Below, one piece after another: positions 1 through 6,443 of a stretch of DNA of 7,231 nt; the first letter of the stretch is position 1; the number at the start of each line of letters is the position of its first letter. The translations under genes and the position numbers were made by a program. The notes beneath the pieces are model-generated. The model did not search any database, was not told where the DNA came from, and saw nothing but the letters and a program-made list of their open reading frames with translations. The DNA comes from Clostridia bacterium. Lineage in GTDB: Bacteria > Bacillota_A > Clostridia > Christensenellales > UBA1750. Location of the stretch: positions 1 to 7,231 of the forward strand of contig JAFPSR010000074.1 of assembly GCA_017413675.1 (NCBI GenBank). The letters are read 5' to 3'.

Positions 1-902
1 ATTTTACCGTTTCCCTTTCTCCTCATGTGAGAAGCTCCCTTTCCACGCAGAAAGTCATGCTTCTTGTACTGCTGGCGCTCCTGCCCGCCTGTGTGATGGG
101 GGTTGTGTATTTCGGGTTCTATGCGCTGCTGCTGATGGTTCTTTCCGTCGCAAGCGCCGTTGGTGCCGAATACGTTACCTGCCGGATCATGAAGCGGGAG
201 AATCCCATTAAGGATTGCTCGGCGGCCGTTACTGGCCTTCTGATCGCCCTGAGCCTTCCTCCGAAGGCACCCTGGTGGCTTCCGGTGATCGGCAGTGTGT
301 TTGCCATCGTTATCGTCAAACAGCTGTTCGGCGGACTCGGCAGCAACTTTGTCAACCCCGCCCTGGCAGCCCGCGCCTTCCTGATGGCTTCCTGGCCGGT
401 ACACATGACCAGCTTTATCACCCCCTTTGACGCTGTTGCGAGTGCCACCCCCCTGAGCGGTACATTGGAAGTGAAGACCATGGACCTGCTGCTGGGGAAC
501 ATTCCCGGCACGGTCGGCGAAATCTGCAAGATCGCGGTATTGGCCGGCGGATTGTTCCTGCTCTTCAGCCGGGTAATCACCTGGCATATTCCGGTCAGCT
601 TCCTCGGATCCCTGGCCCTGTTTACCGTCATTGCTGGCGGGAATCCGTTGACAGCCCTGCTGTCCGGCGGCGTGCTCTTTGTTGCGTTCTTCATGGCAAC
701 CGATTATGTGACTTCCCCCGTCACTCCGCTCGGCCGGATCATCTTCGGGTTCGGCTGCGGCCTGATCACGTTTGCCATCCGCACCTGGGGTGCTTACCCG
801 GACGGGATTACCTATGCGGTCCTGTTCATGAACGTGGCTTCTCCGCTGATCGAACGCTTTACCAAACCCAAGATTTACGGGGAGGTGAAGAAAAATGCGT
901 AA
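1..902 (+). CDS. rnfD: RnfD, membrane subunit of the Rnf complex (5' end outside window)
   Basis: Integral membrane subunit of the ferredoxin:NAD+ oxidoreductase (Rnf), carrying a covalent FMN and thought to help form the ion path. The first GTG in frame is at 27, but the frame is open back to base 3 and encodes FTVSLSPHV before it. The SPHVRSSLST-x5-ML pattern is the conserved RnfD N-terminus, so the real start lies upstream of the window and only a few residues are missing. Counting from the GTG, the product shows many hydrophobic segments, the family stretch NPALAARAFLMASWP (110-124), and DAVASATPL (135-143), where T141 (codon 447-449) is the expected phosphoester-FMN threonine. The tripeptide before it is A-S-A rather than the textbook S/T-G-A. 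The C-terminal ATDYVTSPVTPLGR is also typical. The last 8 nt overlap rnfG, indicating translational coupling. rnfC is expected directly upstream. Family assignment is very secure. Confidence 0.95.
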   Translation, partial: FTVSLSPHVRSSLSTQKVMLLVLLALLPACVMGVVYFGFYALLLMVLSVASAVGAEYVTCRIMKRENPIKDCSAAVTGLLIALSLPPKAPWWLPVIGSVFAIVIVKQLFGGLGSNFVNPALAARAFLMASWPVHMTSFITPFDAVASATPLSGTLEVKTMDLLLGNIPGTVGEICKIAVLAGGLFLLFSRVITWHIPVSFLGSLALFTVIAGGNPLTALLSGGVLFVAFFMATDYVTSPVTPLGRIIFGFGCGLITFAIRTWGAYPDGITYAVLFMNVASPLIERFTKPKIYGEVKKNA

Positions 903-1446
903 TATAGCCAATCTTGCGCTCCGTCTCTTCGCTTTCATGGTTGCTGCCGGTCTTTGCCTCGGTCTTACAGACCTTGTCACAAGGAACAAGATCGAAGAGC
1001 AGGTCCAGATCAAGGCAGAAGAAGCCCGCCGTTCCGTCCTGGACGGGGAATATGAGGAAATGGCCCTGGCTGACGGTGCGGACGAATCCATCAAAGCTGT
1101 TTACAAGGCTTCCAAGGGTTCCGATCTTGCCGGTTATGTGTTCGAACTGGTTGGAACCGGGTTCGGCGGGGATATCTCCGTTACCGTAGGCATCGACAAG
1201 GACGGTGCAATTACCGGGGTCCGCATCGGGTCCCACAGTGAAACAGCCGGTCTGGGTGCCAAAGCTACGGAAGAAAGTTTCTACGGGCAGTACGACGGCA
1301 AAAATGCCGAGGAGCTGGTGGTGGTAAAGCGGGATATCCAGTCTCCGGAAGAGGTAAAAGCCATTACCGCGGCTACGATCACTTCCAAAGGTGTTACCGC
1401 TACTGTCAACCAGGCACTAGCCTATTTCCATAAGAATCTGGCATAA
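895..1446 (+). CDS. rnfG: RnfG, FMN-carrying electron transfer subunit
   Basis: Subunit of the Rnf complex with one N-terminal membrane helix (about residues 7-26) and an extracytoplasmic FMN-binding domain. FMN is attached covalently by the flavin transferase ApbE. The 183-residue product fits the family. Visible landmarks are SHSETAGLGAKA (113-124, matching the family's ETxGLG motif) and KAITAATITS (155-164), in which T161 (codon 1375-1377) is the expected FMN-bearing threonine. The canonical core is S/T-G-A-T; here it is T-A-A-T, and the acidic residue often found six positions before the threonine is a lysine (K155). Start: ATG 895 is preceded by GGAGGTGA at 881-888 with 6 nt spacing and overlaps the rnfD stop by 8 nt. 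rnfE follows after 15 nt. Identity is secure; actual flavinylation at the variant motif is inferred. Confidence 0.95.
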   Translation: MRNIANLALRLFAFMVAAGLCLGLTDLVTRNKIEEQVQIKAEEARRSVLDGEYEEMALADGADESIKAVYKASKGSDLAGYVFELVGTGFGGDISVTVGIDKDGAITGVRIGSHSETAGLGAKATEESFYGQYDGKNAEELVVVKRDIQSPEEVKAITAATITSKGVTATVNQALAYFHKNLA

Positions 1447-1461
1447 AGGAGGATGGGGAAT

Positions 1462-2079
1462 ATGAGCAACTTATTCAAAACCTTTAAGAACGGCATATTC
1501 AATGAAAACCCCACCTTCCGTCTGGTGCTGGGTATGTGTCCGACACTGGCCGTTACAACATCTGTAAGCAACGGTATCGGCATGGGACTTTCCACAACTG
1601 CGGTTCTGGTCTGTTCCAACATCGTAATCTCCCTGATCCGGAAAATGGTCCCGGAAAAAATCCGGATTCCCGCCTTCATCGTGGTTATCGCAACGTTCGT
1701 TACCATGGTCGACCTGTTCATGAAGGCCTTCCTGCCCTCCCTGAGTGAATCTTTGGGACTGTATATCCCCCTGATCGTTGTCAACTGCATTATCTTTGCC
1801 CGAGCCGAGTCCTTCGCCTCGAAGAACACCCCCGGCCTGGCCGCCGCAGACGGCCTGGGCATGGGGCTCGGGTTTACGCTGGCCCTCATCCTGCTTTCGT
1901 CTGTACGCGAACTGATCGGTGCCGGAAGTCTTCTGGGATATCCTGTCCTGGGTGCCGCTTACCAGCCCGCTCTTCTGTTCGTACTGGCTCCCGGCGGCTT
2001 CCTGACGCTGGGCATGCTGTTGGGCATTGTCAATAAAATCGGGGAACTTCGTCAGAATAAGGAGGGCGCTAAAGAATGA
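1462..2079 (+). CDS. rnfE: RnfE, integral membrane subunit
   Basis: Multi-helix membrane subunit (205 residues) of the RnfD/NqrDE-RnfAE family. RnfE pairs with its homologue RnfA as an inverted-topology dimer that holds an intramembrane [2Fe-2S] cluster. The expected ligand cysteines are present: C26 in [11 protein letters not shown] and C109 in [24 protein letters not shown] is a hallmark N-terminus. Start choice: an in-frame ATG at 1453 lies directly against the ribosome binding site AGGAGG (1447-1452) with no spacer, while ATG 1462 has 9 nt spacing and gives [12 protein letters not shown], the usual family start, so 1462 is preferred. The stop overlaps the rnfA start by 4 nt (ATGA, 2076-2079). 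Confidence 0.95.
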   Translation: MSNLFKTFKNGIFNENPTFRLVLGMCPTLAVTTSVSNGIGMGLSTTAVLVCSNIVISLIRKMVPEKIRIPAFIVVIATFVTMVDLFMKAFLPSLSESLGLYIPLIVVNCIIFARAESFASKNTPGLAAADGLGMGLGFTLALILLSSVRELIGAGSLLGYPVLGAAYQPALLFVLAPGGFLTLGMLLGIVNKIGELRQNKEGAKE

Positions 2080-2648
2080 GATACTTCATCATTATTCTTT
2101 CTTCCATTCTGGTCAATAACTTCATTATGGTGAAGTTCCTGGGGATCTGCCCGTTCCTGGGTGTTTCCAAACAGGTTTCCACCGCGACCGGCATGGGACT
2201 GGCCGTCACCTTTGTTATGGCGCTGGCCTCCCTGATCACCTATTTCGTACAGCATTACCTGCTGGAGCCTCTGGATATGGTTTATCTGCAGACCATTGCC
2301 TTTATCCTGGTCATTGCGGTCCTGGTACAGCTGGTTGAGATGATTATCAACAAAGTCAGTCCTTCCCTGTATAAGGCATTGGGTGTATATCTGCCCCTGA
2401 TTACCACCAACTGCGCGGTTCTGGGTGTTACGATGCTGAATGTGACCAGCAAGTACAACCTGCTGGAATCCGTCGTCAACGGTGTCGGCAGCGCCCTGGG
2501 CTTCATGCTCGCTATTGTCCTGTTCGCCGGTGTCCGGGAAAAGCTCGCCTATGCGAAGATCCCGAAATGCCTGCAGGGTTTCCCGTCCACTCTGATTGCA
2601 GCGGGTCTCATGTCCCTTGCATTCCTTGGATTCAGCGGTTTGATTTAG
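2076..2648 (+). CDS. rnfA: RnfA, integral membrane subunit
   Basis: 190-residue membrane protein, the homologue and partner of RnfE. It supplies the other pair of ligands to the intramembrane [2Fe-2S] cluster that relays electrons across the bilayer between the cytoplasmic RnfB side and the FMN of RnfG. Those cysteines are C25 in [11 protein letters not shown] and C113 in [11 protein letters not shown]. The N-terminal [19 protein letters not shown], the central [13 protein letters not shown] and the C-terminal VRE-to-IP...G segment are all family signatures, and length is typical. The ATG at 2076 overlaps the rnfE stop by 4 nt; AAGGAGG at 2059-2065 sits 10 nt upstream, within rnfE, so translation is probably coupled. 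rnfB follows after 12 nt. Confidence 0.96.
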   Translation: MRYFIIILSSILVNNFIMVKFLGICPFLGVSKQVSTATGMGLAVTFVMALASLITYFVQHYLLEPLDMVYLQTIAFILVIAVLVQLVEMIINKVSPSLYKALGVYLPLITTNCAVLGVTMLNVTSKYNLLESVVNGVGSALGFMLAIVLFAGVREKLAYAKIPKCLQGFPSTLIAAGLMSLAFLGFSGLI

Positions 2649-2660
2649 GAGGAATACAGT

Positions 2661-3674
2661 ATGTCCTATGTATTGATCCCCGTGATTATGCTGGGCGCCA
2701 TGGCGCTGATTTTCGGTGCCGGACTCGCTTATGCTGGTCAGAAACTAGCTGTTGAAGTGGATGAAAGAATTCCCAAGGTCCGTGAATGCCTGCCCGGTGC
2801 CAACTGCGGCGCATGCGGCTTTCCCGGCTGTGACGGTCTGGCGGCCGCCATTGTGGAAGGGAAGGCCGAGATCAATACCTGTCCCGTAGGCGGGGCGGCT
2901 GCAGCGGCAAAAATTGCTGCAATCATGGGAGTGGAAGACAGCAGTGACAGTGATGTCAAAATGGTTGCCACCATTATATGCCAGGGCTCCAGCGACCACT
3001 GCAAAACCCGTTTTACCTATGACGGACCCGCAGACTGCCGCGCTGCCGTACTGGCTTCCGGCGGGGATAAATCCTGCCGTTATGCCTGCCTGGGCCTGGG
3101 TTCCTGTGCTGCAGTATGCCCGTTCGGGGCCATTACAGTGGAGAATGGACTTGCCCATATTGATAAGGAAAAATGCCAGGGATGCAAGAAGTGCATCGCG
3201 GTCTGTCCCAAGAACGTCATCCGTATGGAGCCGGCGGAACTGCCTGTGCTTCTGAAGTGCCGCAGCGCCGAAAAAGGCAAGGCTGTCCATGACAACTGCC
3301 TGGCCGGCTGTATCGCCTGCGGAAAATGCTTCCGCAACTGCAAGTTCGGTGCCATCACGATGGAAAACAACCTGCCCGTGATCGACCGCAGCAAATGTGT
3401 CGGCTGTATGGAATGCGCCGCTAATTGCCCGACCGGCGCAATCTGGGGCAACTTTGAAAACCGGATGATCGCCGATATCGATGAGGATAAGTGCATCGGA
3501 TGTACACTGTGTACACGCCAGTGCAAGTACGAAGCCATCATCGGACAAGTCAAGGAAAAGCATCATGTGGATCATACGAAATGTACCGGCTGCGGCCAGT
3601 GCATTTCCCGCTGCCGTCCGCAGGCCATCCACCTGCGTCCCCGTACCGAGGAAGAAAAGACCAAGCGGAAATAA
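2661..3674 (+). CDS. rnfB: RnfB, multi-cluster Fe-S ferredoxin-oxidising subunit
   Basis: Cytoplasm-facing, membrane-anchored iron-sulfur subunit, regarded as the entry point for electrons from reduced ferredoxin. The 337 residues hold an N-terminal helix (about 4-25), the RnfB Fe-S domain with C43, C49, C52, C57 and C74, a linker with C107, C114 and C126, then six ferredoxin-like cysteine sets: 139/143/149/153, 172/175/178/182, 217/220/223/227, 246/249/252/256, 278/281/284/288 and 308/311/314/318. The first set has unusual spacing (C-x3-C-x5-C-x3-C); the others are C-x2-C-x2-C-x3-C. Enterobacterial RsxB is near 190 residues with two ferredoxin sets, and many clostridial forms have about four, so this is a long version. 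The lysine/glutamate-rich tail (328-337) looks disordered. AGGAGGAA at 2647-2654 precedes ATG 2661. It is the last gene of the operon, followed by a terminator. Confidence 0.96.
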   Translation: MSYVLIPVIMLGAMALIFGAGLAYAGQKLAVEVDERIPKVRECLPGANCGACGFPGCDGLAAAIVEGKAEINTCPVGGAAAAAKIAAIMGVEDSSDSDVKMVATIICQGSSDHCKTRFTYDGPADCRAAVLASGGDKSCRYACLGLGSCAAVCPFGAITVENGLAHIDKEKCQGCKKCIAVCPKNVIRMEPAELPVLLKCRSAEKGKAVHDNCLAGCIACGKCFRNCKFGAITMENNLPVIDRSKCVGCMECAANCPTGAIWGNFENRMIADIDEDKCIGCTLCTRQCKYEAIIGQVKEKHHVDHTKCTGCGQCISRCRPQAIHLRPRTEEEKTKRK

Positions 3675-3690
3675 TTTCATCTCTGATTAC

Positions 3691-3722
3691 ACCTTCCGTT
3701 TTCACGAACGGAAGGTTTTTTT
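3691..3722 (+). terminator. Rho-independent terminator of the rnf operon
   Basis: A perfect 10-bp inverted repeat, ACCTTCCGTT (3691-3700) and AACGGAAGGT (3707-3716), with a 6-nt loop TTCACG, runs into seven consecutive T (3716-3722). It begins 16 nt after the rnfB stop. A strong stem plus uninterrupted T tract is the classical intrinsic terminator pattern and marks the end of the rnf transcript. The opposite strand has no matching T tract, so it appears to work in one direction. Confidence 0.94.
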
Positions 3723-3757
3723 CTATGCAACTGCAACCGGGTCCCATTGGAAAAGAG

Positions 3758-3786
3758 TTCCCCTGACCAGGGAATTATGGTATACT
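3758..3786 (+). promoter_or_regulatory. Probable sigma-A promoter with extended -10 for maf-mreBCD
   Basis: TATACT at 3781-3786 matches the -10 consensus in five of six positions and is preceded by TG-N (3778-3780), giving a full extended -10. With a 17-nt spacer the -35 is TTCCCC (3758-3763), a poor match, which fits an extended -10 promoter that depends little on the -35. Transcription would start near 3793, giving a leader of about 40 nt before maf. It lies between a terminator and the first gene of the next operon, the expected place. An overlapping alternative -10 (TATAAG, 3788-3793) cannot be excluded. No operator-like palindrome was seen. Confidence 0.7.
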
Positions 3787-3831
3787 GTATAAGTTAAAAT
3801 GTGTCTTTCTGTGGATTGGAAAGGAAAAAGA

Positions 3832-4458
3832 ATGGCTGACCTGATTCTTGCCTCTGCATCCCCGCGCAGACAGGAGCTGATCCGTACCTTCGGGATCCCG
3901 TATCAGATTCTTCCTGTCGATGCGGATGAAACCACCTCCTGCCCGATTGCAGAACGGGTGGTTGCACTTGCCAGGAGAAAAGCAATGCGTGCTTCCGCCA
4001 TTCTGAAAGACCCGCTGCTTTGTACCGAAGCAGAACTGAAGTACCGGAATTCCATCCGTCTTGCGGATGAAAAAGTATGTATTCTGGGAGTAGATACCCT
4101 GGTCGGGCGTGGGGAAGATATCCTGGGGAAACCCGCAGACCTAGCACAAGCCCGGGAAATGCTCCGTCTTTTGCAGGACAGCTGGCATGAAGTCCTTTCT
4201 GGGATCTGTCTTACGGAAATGCATTCCGGAGAAACCTTCACACACTGTGAAATCACACGCGTACATTTTACCCCGATGACAGACCGGGACATCGATTACT
4301 ATTTTTCCCTGGACAATCCATTGGATAAGGCAGGTGCCTACGGCATCCAGTCCGGAGCCGGCCTGTTTATCGACAGGATAGAGGGATGTTACTACAATGT
4401 TGTCGGGTTCCCGCTTTCCGCGGTCCGCTCGATGCTGTCCCGTTATTTCGTGTTCTAG
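3832..4458 (+). CDS. maf: Maf family nucleoside triphosphate pyrophosphatase
   Basis: Cytoplasmic Maf/HAM1-fold enzyme that hydrolyses nucleoside triphosphates (for characterised relatives dTTP, UTP or modified nucleotides) to the monophosphate and pyrophosphate; historically called a septum formation inhibitor. The product from ATG 3832 is 208 residues. Motifs seen: LASASPRRQELI (6-17), DADET (30-34), ILGVDTLV (84-91) with the likely catalytic D88, ILGKPAD (97-103), WHEVLSGICL (118-127) and DKAGAYGIQSGAG (165-177), then GCYYNVVGFPL (185-195). About 28 residues (56-83) separate the first helix region from the catalytic strand, more than usual, suggesting an insertion. An in-frame ATG at 3799 would add 11 atypical residues; AAGGAA at 3821-3826 supports 3832. 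It opens the mre operon, a common arrangement in Firmicutes. Substrate class (dTTP/UTP versus m7GTP) is not resolved. Confidence 0.93.
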   Translation: MADLILASASPRRQELIRTFGIPYQILPVDADETTSCPIAERVVALARRKAMRASAILKDPLLCTEAELKYRNSIRLADEKVCILGVDTLVGRGEDILGKPADLAQAREMLRLLQDSWHEVLSGICLTEMHSGETFTHCEITRVHFTPMTDRDIDYYFSLDNPLDKAGAYGIQSGAGLFIDRIEGCYYNVVGFPLSAVRSMLSRYFVF

Positions 4459-4470
4459 TTTCATATTGCA

Positions 4471-4483
4471 GGCGCTTTGCGCC
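4471..4483 (+). other. Small GC hairpin between maf and mreB
   Basis: GGCGC (4471-4475) and GCGCC (4479-4483) form a perfect 5-bp stem with a TTT loop in the 42-nt maf-mreB gap. It ends 4 nt before the mreB ribosome binding site (GGAGAG, 4488-4493). There is no T tract after it, so it is not a terminator. It could influence mRNA processing or mreB translation, but a stem this short may also be chance. Confidence 0.35.
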
Positions 4484-4500
4484 ATACGGAGAGATTGGAT

Positions 4501-5529
4501 ATGTTTGGTTTTAAACAGAATTATCTGGGGATTGACCTGGGCACTTCCTACTGCAGGATCTACGTAAATGAAAAAGGCATTGTCCTGCGTGAGCCTTCCA
4601 TGCTTTGCGTACAGGCGGAAGACATGCGCCAGGTGCTTGCCATGGGGGAAGAAGCCAAGGTCATGCTGGGGCGCACCCCGGGATCTGTCGTTGCCCTTCG
4701 TCCGATGATCGACGGTGTCATTGCGGACAGCGATGTTGCCGAAGTCATGCTGAACTATTTCATCGGCCGGGCGCTGCAGCACCGGAAATCCCTGATCCCG
4801 CCCCGTGCGGTGATCGGCGTGCCCAGTGCGATTACCCTGGTGGAAAGAAGGGCCGTCGAAGATGCCCTGCGCAATACCGGGCTGCGGCAGATCTATATCG
4901 TGGAAATCCCGGTCGCTTCCGCGATCGGAGCCGGGCTGGACATTGCCAAGCCGGAAGGCAGCCTGATTGCAGATATCGGGGGCGGCACCACAGAAATCGC
5001 CGTGATCTCCATGGGCGGTACGGTAGTAACCAAATCCTTCCGGGTCGCCGGGAACAAAATGGATGAGGCCATCATTTCCTTCATTAAGCGCGAATACAAC
5101 CTGCTGATCGGGGAAAAGACAGCGGAGGCCGTCAAAATCGATATCGGGTCCGCTGTCCCGCACGGGACCGGGGAAACCTCCGTGGTCCGCGGCCGTGATC
5201 TGGTCACGGGACTTCCGCAGATCATCGAAATCAACAATGACGATATCTATGAAGCCCTGCAGGACCCGATCAACCAGATTATCAGCGCAATCTGTGACTG
5301 TCTGGAAAATACGCCGCCCGAACTGGCCGGGGATATCATGCGCAAGGGAATCTACCTTTGCGGCGGAAGTTCCCAGTTGCACGGACTGGATACCCGGATT
5401 TCCCGGGAAACCGGCATGCCGGTGCATGTAGCCGAAAACCCGACCGACTGTCTGGCCCTGGGATGCGGAAAACTGAGTGAAGATCCTGTGCTTCTGCACA
5501 TGGTTCTGGATAAATTTGAGGAGCGGTAA
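4501..5529 (+). CDS. mreB: MreB, actin-like cell-shape protein
   Basis: Actin-family ATPase that forms membrane-bound filaments and directs side-wall peptidoglycan synthesis with MreC, MreD, RodA and PBP2. Length is 342 residues, as usual. Landmarks: IDLGTSYCRIYV (11-22, phosphate-1 loop), IDGVIAD (70-76), VPSAITLVERRAV (107-119, with the likely catalytic glutamate E115), ADIGGGTTEIAVIS (157-170, phosphate-2 loop), NLLIGEKTAE (200-209) and GIYLCGGSSQLHGLD (283-297, adenosine loop). The first and last differ from the consensus GTANT and TGGGALL. The short N-terminal MFGFKQ could assist membrane contact. ATG 4501 has GGAGAG 7 nt upstream; a TTG at 4477 in the same frame lies inside the small hairpin and gives atypical residues. 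It overlaps mreC by 1 nt. mreCD context makes MreB more likely than an Mbl-type or DnaK-type paralogue. Confidence 0.94.
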   Translation: MFGFKQNYLGIDLGTSYCRIYVNEKGIVLREPSMLCVQAEDMRQVLAMGEEAKVMLGRTPGSVVALRPMIDGVIADSDVAEVMLNYFIGRALQHRKSLIPPRAVIGVPSAITLVERRAVEDALRNTGLRQIYIVEIPVASAIGAGLDIAKPEGSLIADIGGGTTEIAVISMGGTVVTKSFRVAGNKMDEAIISFIKREYNLLIGEKTAEAVKIDIGSAVPHGTGETSVVRGRDLVTGLPQIIEINNDDIYEALQDPINQIISAICDCLENTPPELAGDIMRKGIYLCGGSSQLHGLDTRISRETGMPVHVAENPTDCLALGCGKLSEDPVLLHMVLDKFEER

Positions 5530-6419
5530 TGCCGATGCGCAGAAATCGTCTGGTTCTGAAAGGGGAAGGTCCTGCCCGTCTGAATATCCGCTTTATTGCC
5601 ATCATACTGGCTGCTGCCATCATCCTTTCCACGGTCACGCTGAATCTGCTGGGGATCATCCATCTGAATTTCCTGGGAAAGGCATTCGGGGCAGTGGTGA
5701 CTCCGATTCAGAGTGCGTTTACGTCGGTAGCGGACAAGGTAAAAAGCCGTCTGGACAGGATGGCATTCCAGAGAGAGCTGGAGAAGGAATATGCCAACCT
5801 CTCCGCACTCTATGATGAGCAGAAAACGGAGCTGGTACGCCAGAAGGAACTGGAGAACCAGGTCAAACGGCTGACCAAACTGCTGGGATACCAACAAACC
5901 CTGACGGAATTTAAAACCGTATATGCAAGTGTCATTGCCATGGATCCCGGCAACGCCTTTGCCACCTTCACCATCGACAGGGGCAGCCGGCACGGTGTTA
6001 AGCTGAATGATACCGTTATTACCCCGGACGGGCTTGTCGGCCGGATTTATGAGGTAAGCGAGTTCCACTCCGTCGTGGTTTCCATCATCGATTCCCGCAG
6101 CAGTGTCGGCGGAATTTGTGAAAGGACACGGGATGTCGGCATGGTGCACGGGAACCTGAACATGGATCAGACCGGTGACCAGCTGCGGATGCTGTATCTG
6201 CCTGCCGATATCGATCTTTCCACCGGGGATCGTGTTGTGTCCTCCGGCCTGGAGAAAATATTTCCCAAGGGAATCCTGATCGGGACCGTACAGTCGGTTT
6301 CCCGGGACGGGGAATATGTAACTTTGACCCCTGCCGTTGATTTCCGGCATCTGGAAGAAGTTCTGGTCATCACCAATTACCAGAACGCTTTCAACATGAA
6401 ATCAAATGACGGCAAATAA
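5529..6419 (+). CDS. mreC: MreC, rod-shape-determining membrane scaffold protein
   Basis: Bitopic protein whose extracytoplasmic part binds and activates PBP2 and links it to MreB/MreD. The 296 residues show a basic cytoplasmic start, one membrane helix (about 22-44), a charged heptad-like coiled-coil region (about 67-118), and the MreC beta-barrel domain. Typical patterns include TIDRGSRHGVKLNDTVIT (148-165), GLVGRIYEV (168-176) and the hallmark GDRVVSSGLEKIFPKGILIG (233-252). Start ATG 5529 overlaps the mreB stop by one base (TAATG) with GAGGAG at 5518-5523; an internal ATG at 5535 is possible but spaced less well. mreD follows after 24 nt. Confidence 0.95.
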   Translation: MPMRRNRLVLKGEGPARLNIRFIAIILAAAIILSTVTLNLLGIIHLNFLGKAFGAVVTPIQSAFTSVADKVKSRLDRMAFQRELEKEYANLSALYDEQKTELVRQKELENQVKRLTKLLGYQQTLTEFKTVYASVIAMDPGNAFATFTIDRGSRHGVKLNDTVITPDGLVGRIYEVSEFHSVVVSIIDSRSSVGGICERTRDVGMVHGNLNMDQTGDQLRMLYLPADIDLSTGDRVVSSGLEKIFPKGILIGTVQSVSRDGEYVTLTPAVDFRHLEEVLVITNYQNAFNMKSNDGK

Positions 6420-6443
6420 TGTTTCCAACTATCAGGAGGAGCC

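Noticed and set aside
2745..3680. A 311-codon open frame on the minus strand opposite rnfB
   Set aside because: It is a mirror of the cysteine-rich rnfB sequence, with Ala/Thr-rich composition and no known domain. It runs into the region just before the terminator with no clear promoter of its own.
3481..3792. Short + strand open frame spanning the rnfB end, the terminator and the maf promoter
   Set aside because: It overlaps rnfB in another frame and crosses the intrinsic terminator and the promoter. There is no ribosome binding site or family similarity.
3763..3793. CTGACC (3763-3768) with TATAAG (3788-3793) as the promoter
   Set aside because: The 19-nt spacer is long and the -10 is weaker than the adjacent extended -10 TGGTATACT. 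It is kept only as an alternative.
3799..3831. Earlier ATG giving an 11-residue N-terminal extension of Maf
   Set aside because: The extension is not seen in the family, starts only a few bases after the predicted transcription start, and lacks a good ribosome binding site. ATG 3832 has one.
4477..4500. TTG start giving an 8-residue extension of MreB
   Set aside because: It lies inside the small hairpin, ahead of the GGAGAG site that fits ATG 4501, and MFG... is a normal MreB beginning.
4141..5499. A 452-codon open frame on the minus strand opposite maf and mreB
   Set aside because: It is antisense to well-conserved MreB and the end of Maf. Its product is rich in His, Asp, Gly and Gln with no recognisable domain, as expected for a mirror frame of GC-biased codons.
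5352..6350. A 332-codon open frame on the minus strand opposite mreC
   Set aside because: It covers mreC and the end of mreB, shows no family motif, and has no separate promoter or operon context. MreC is unambiguous on the + strand.
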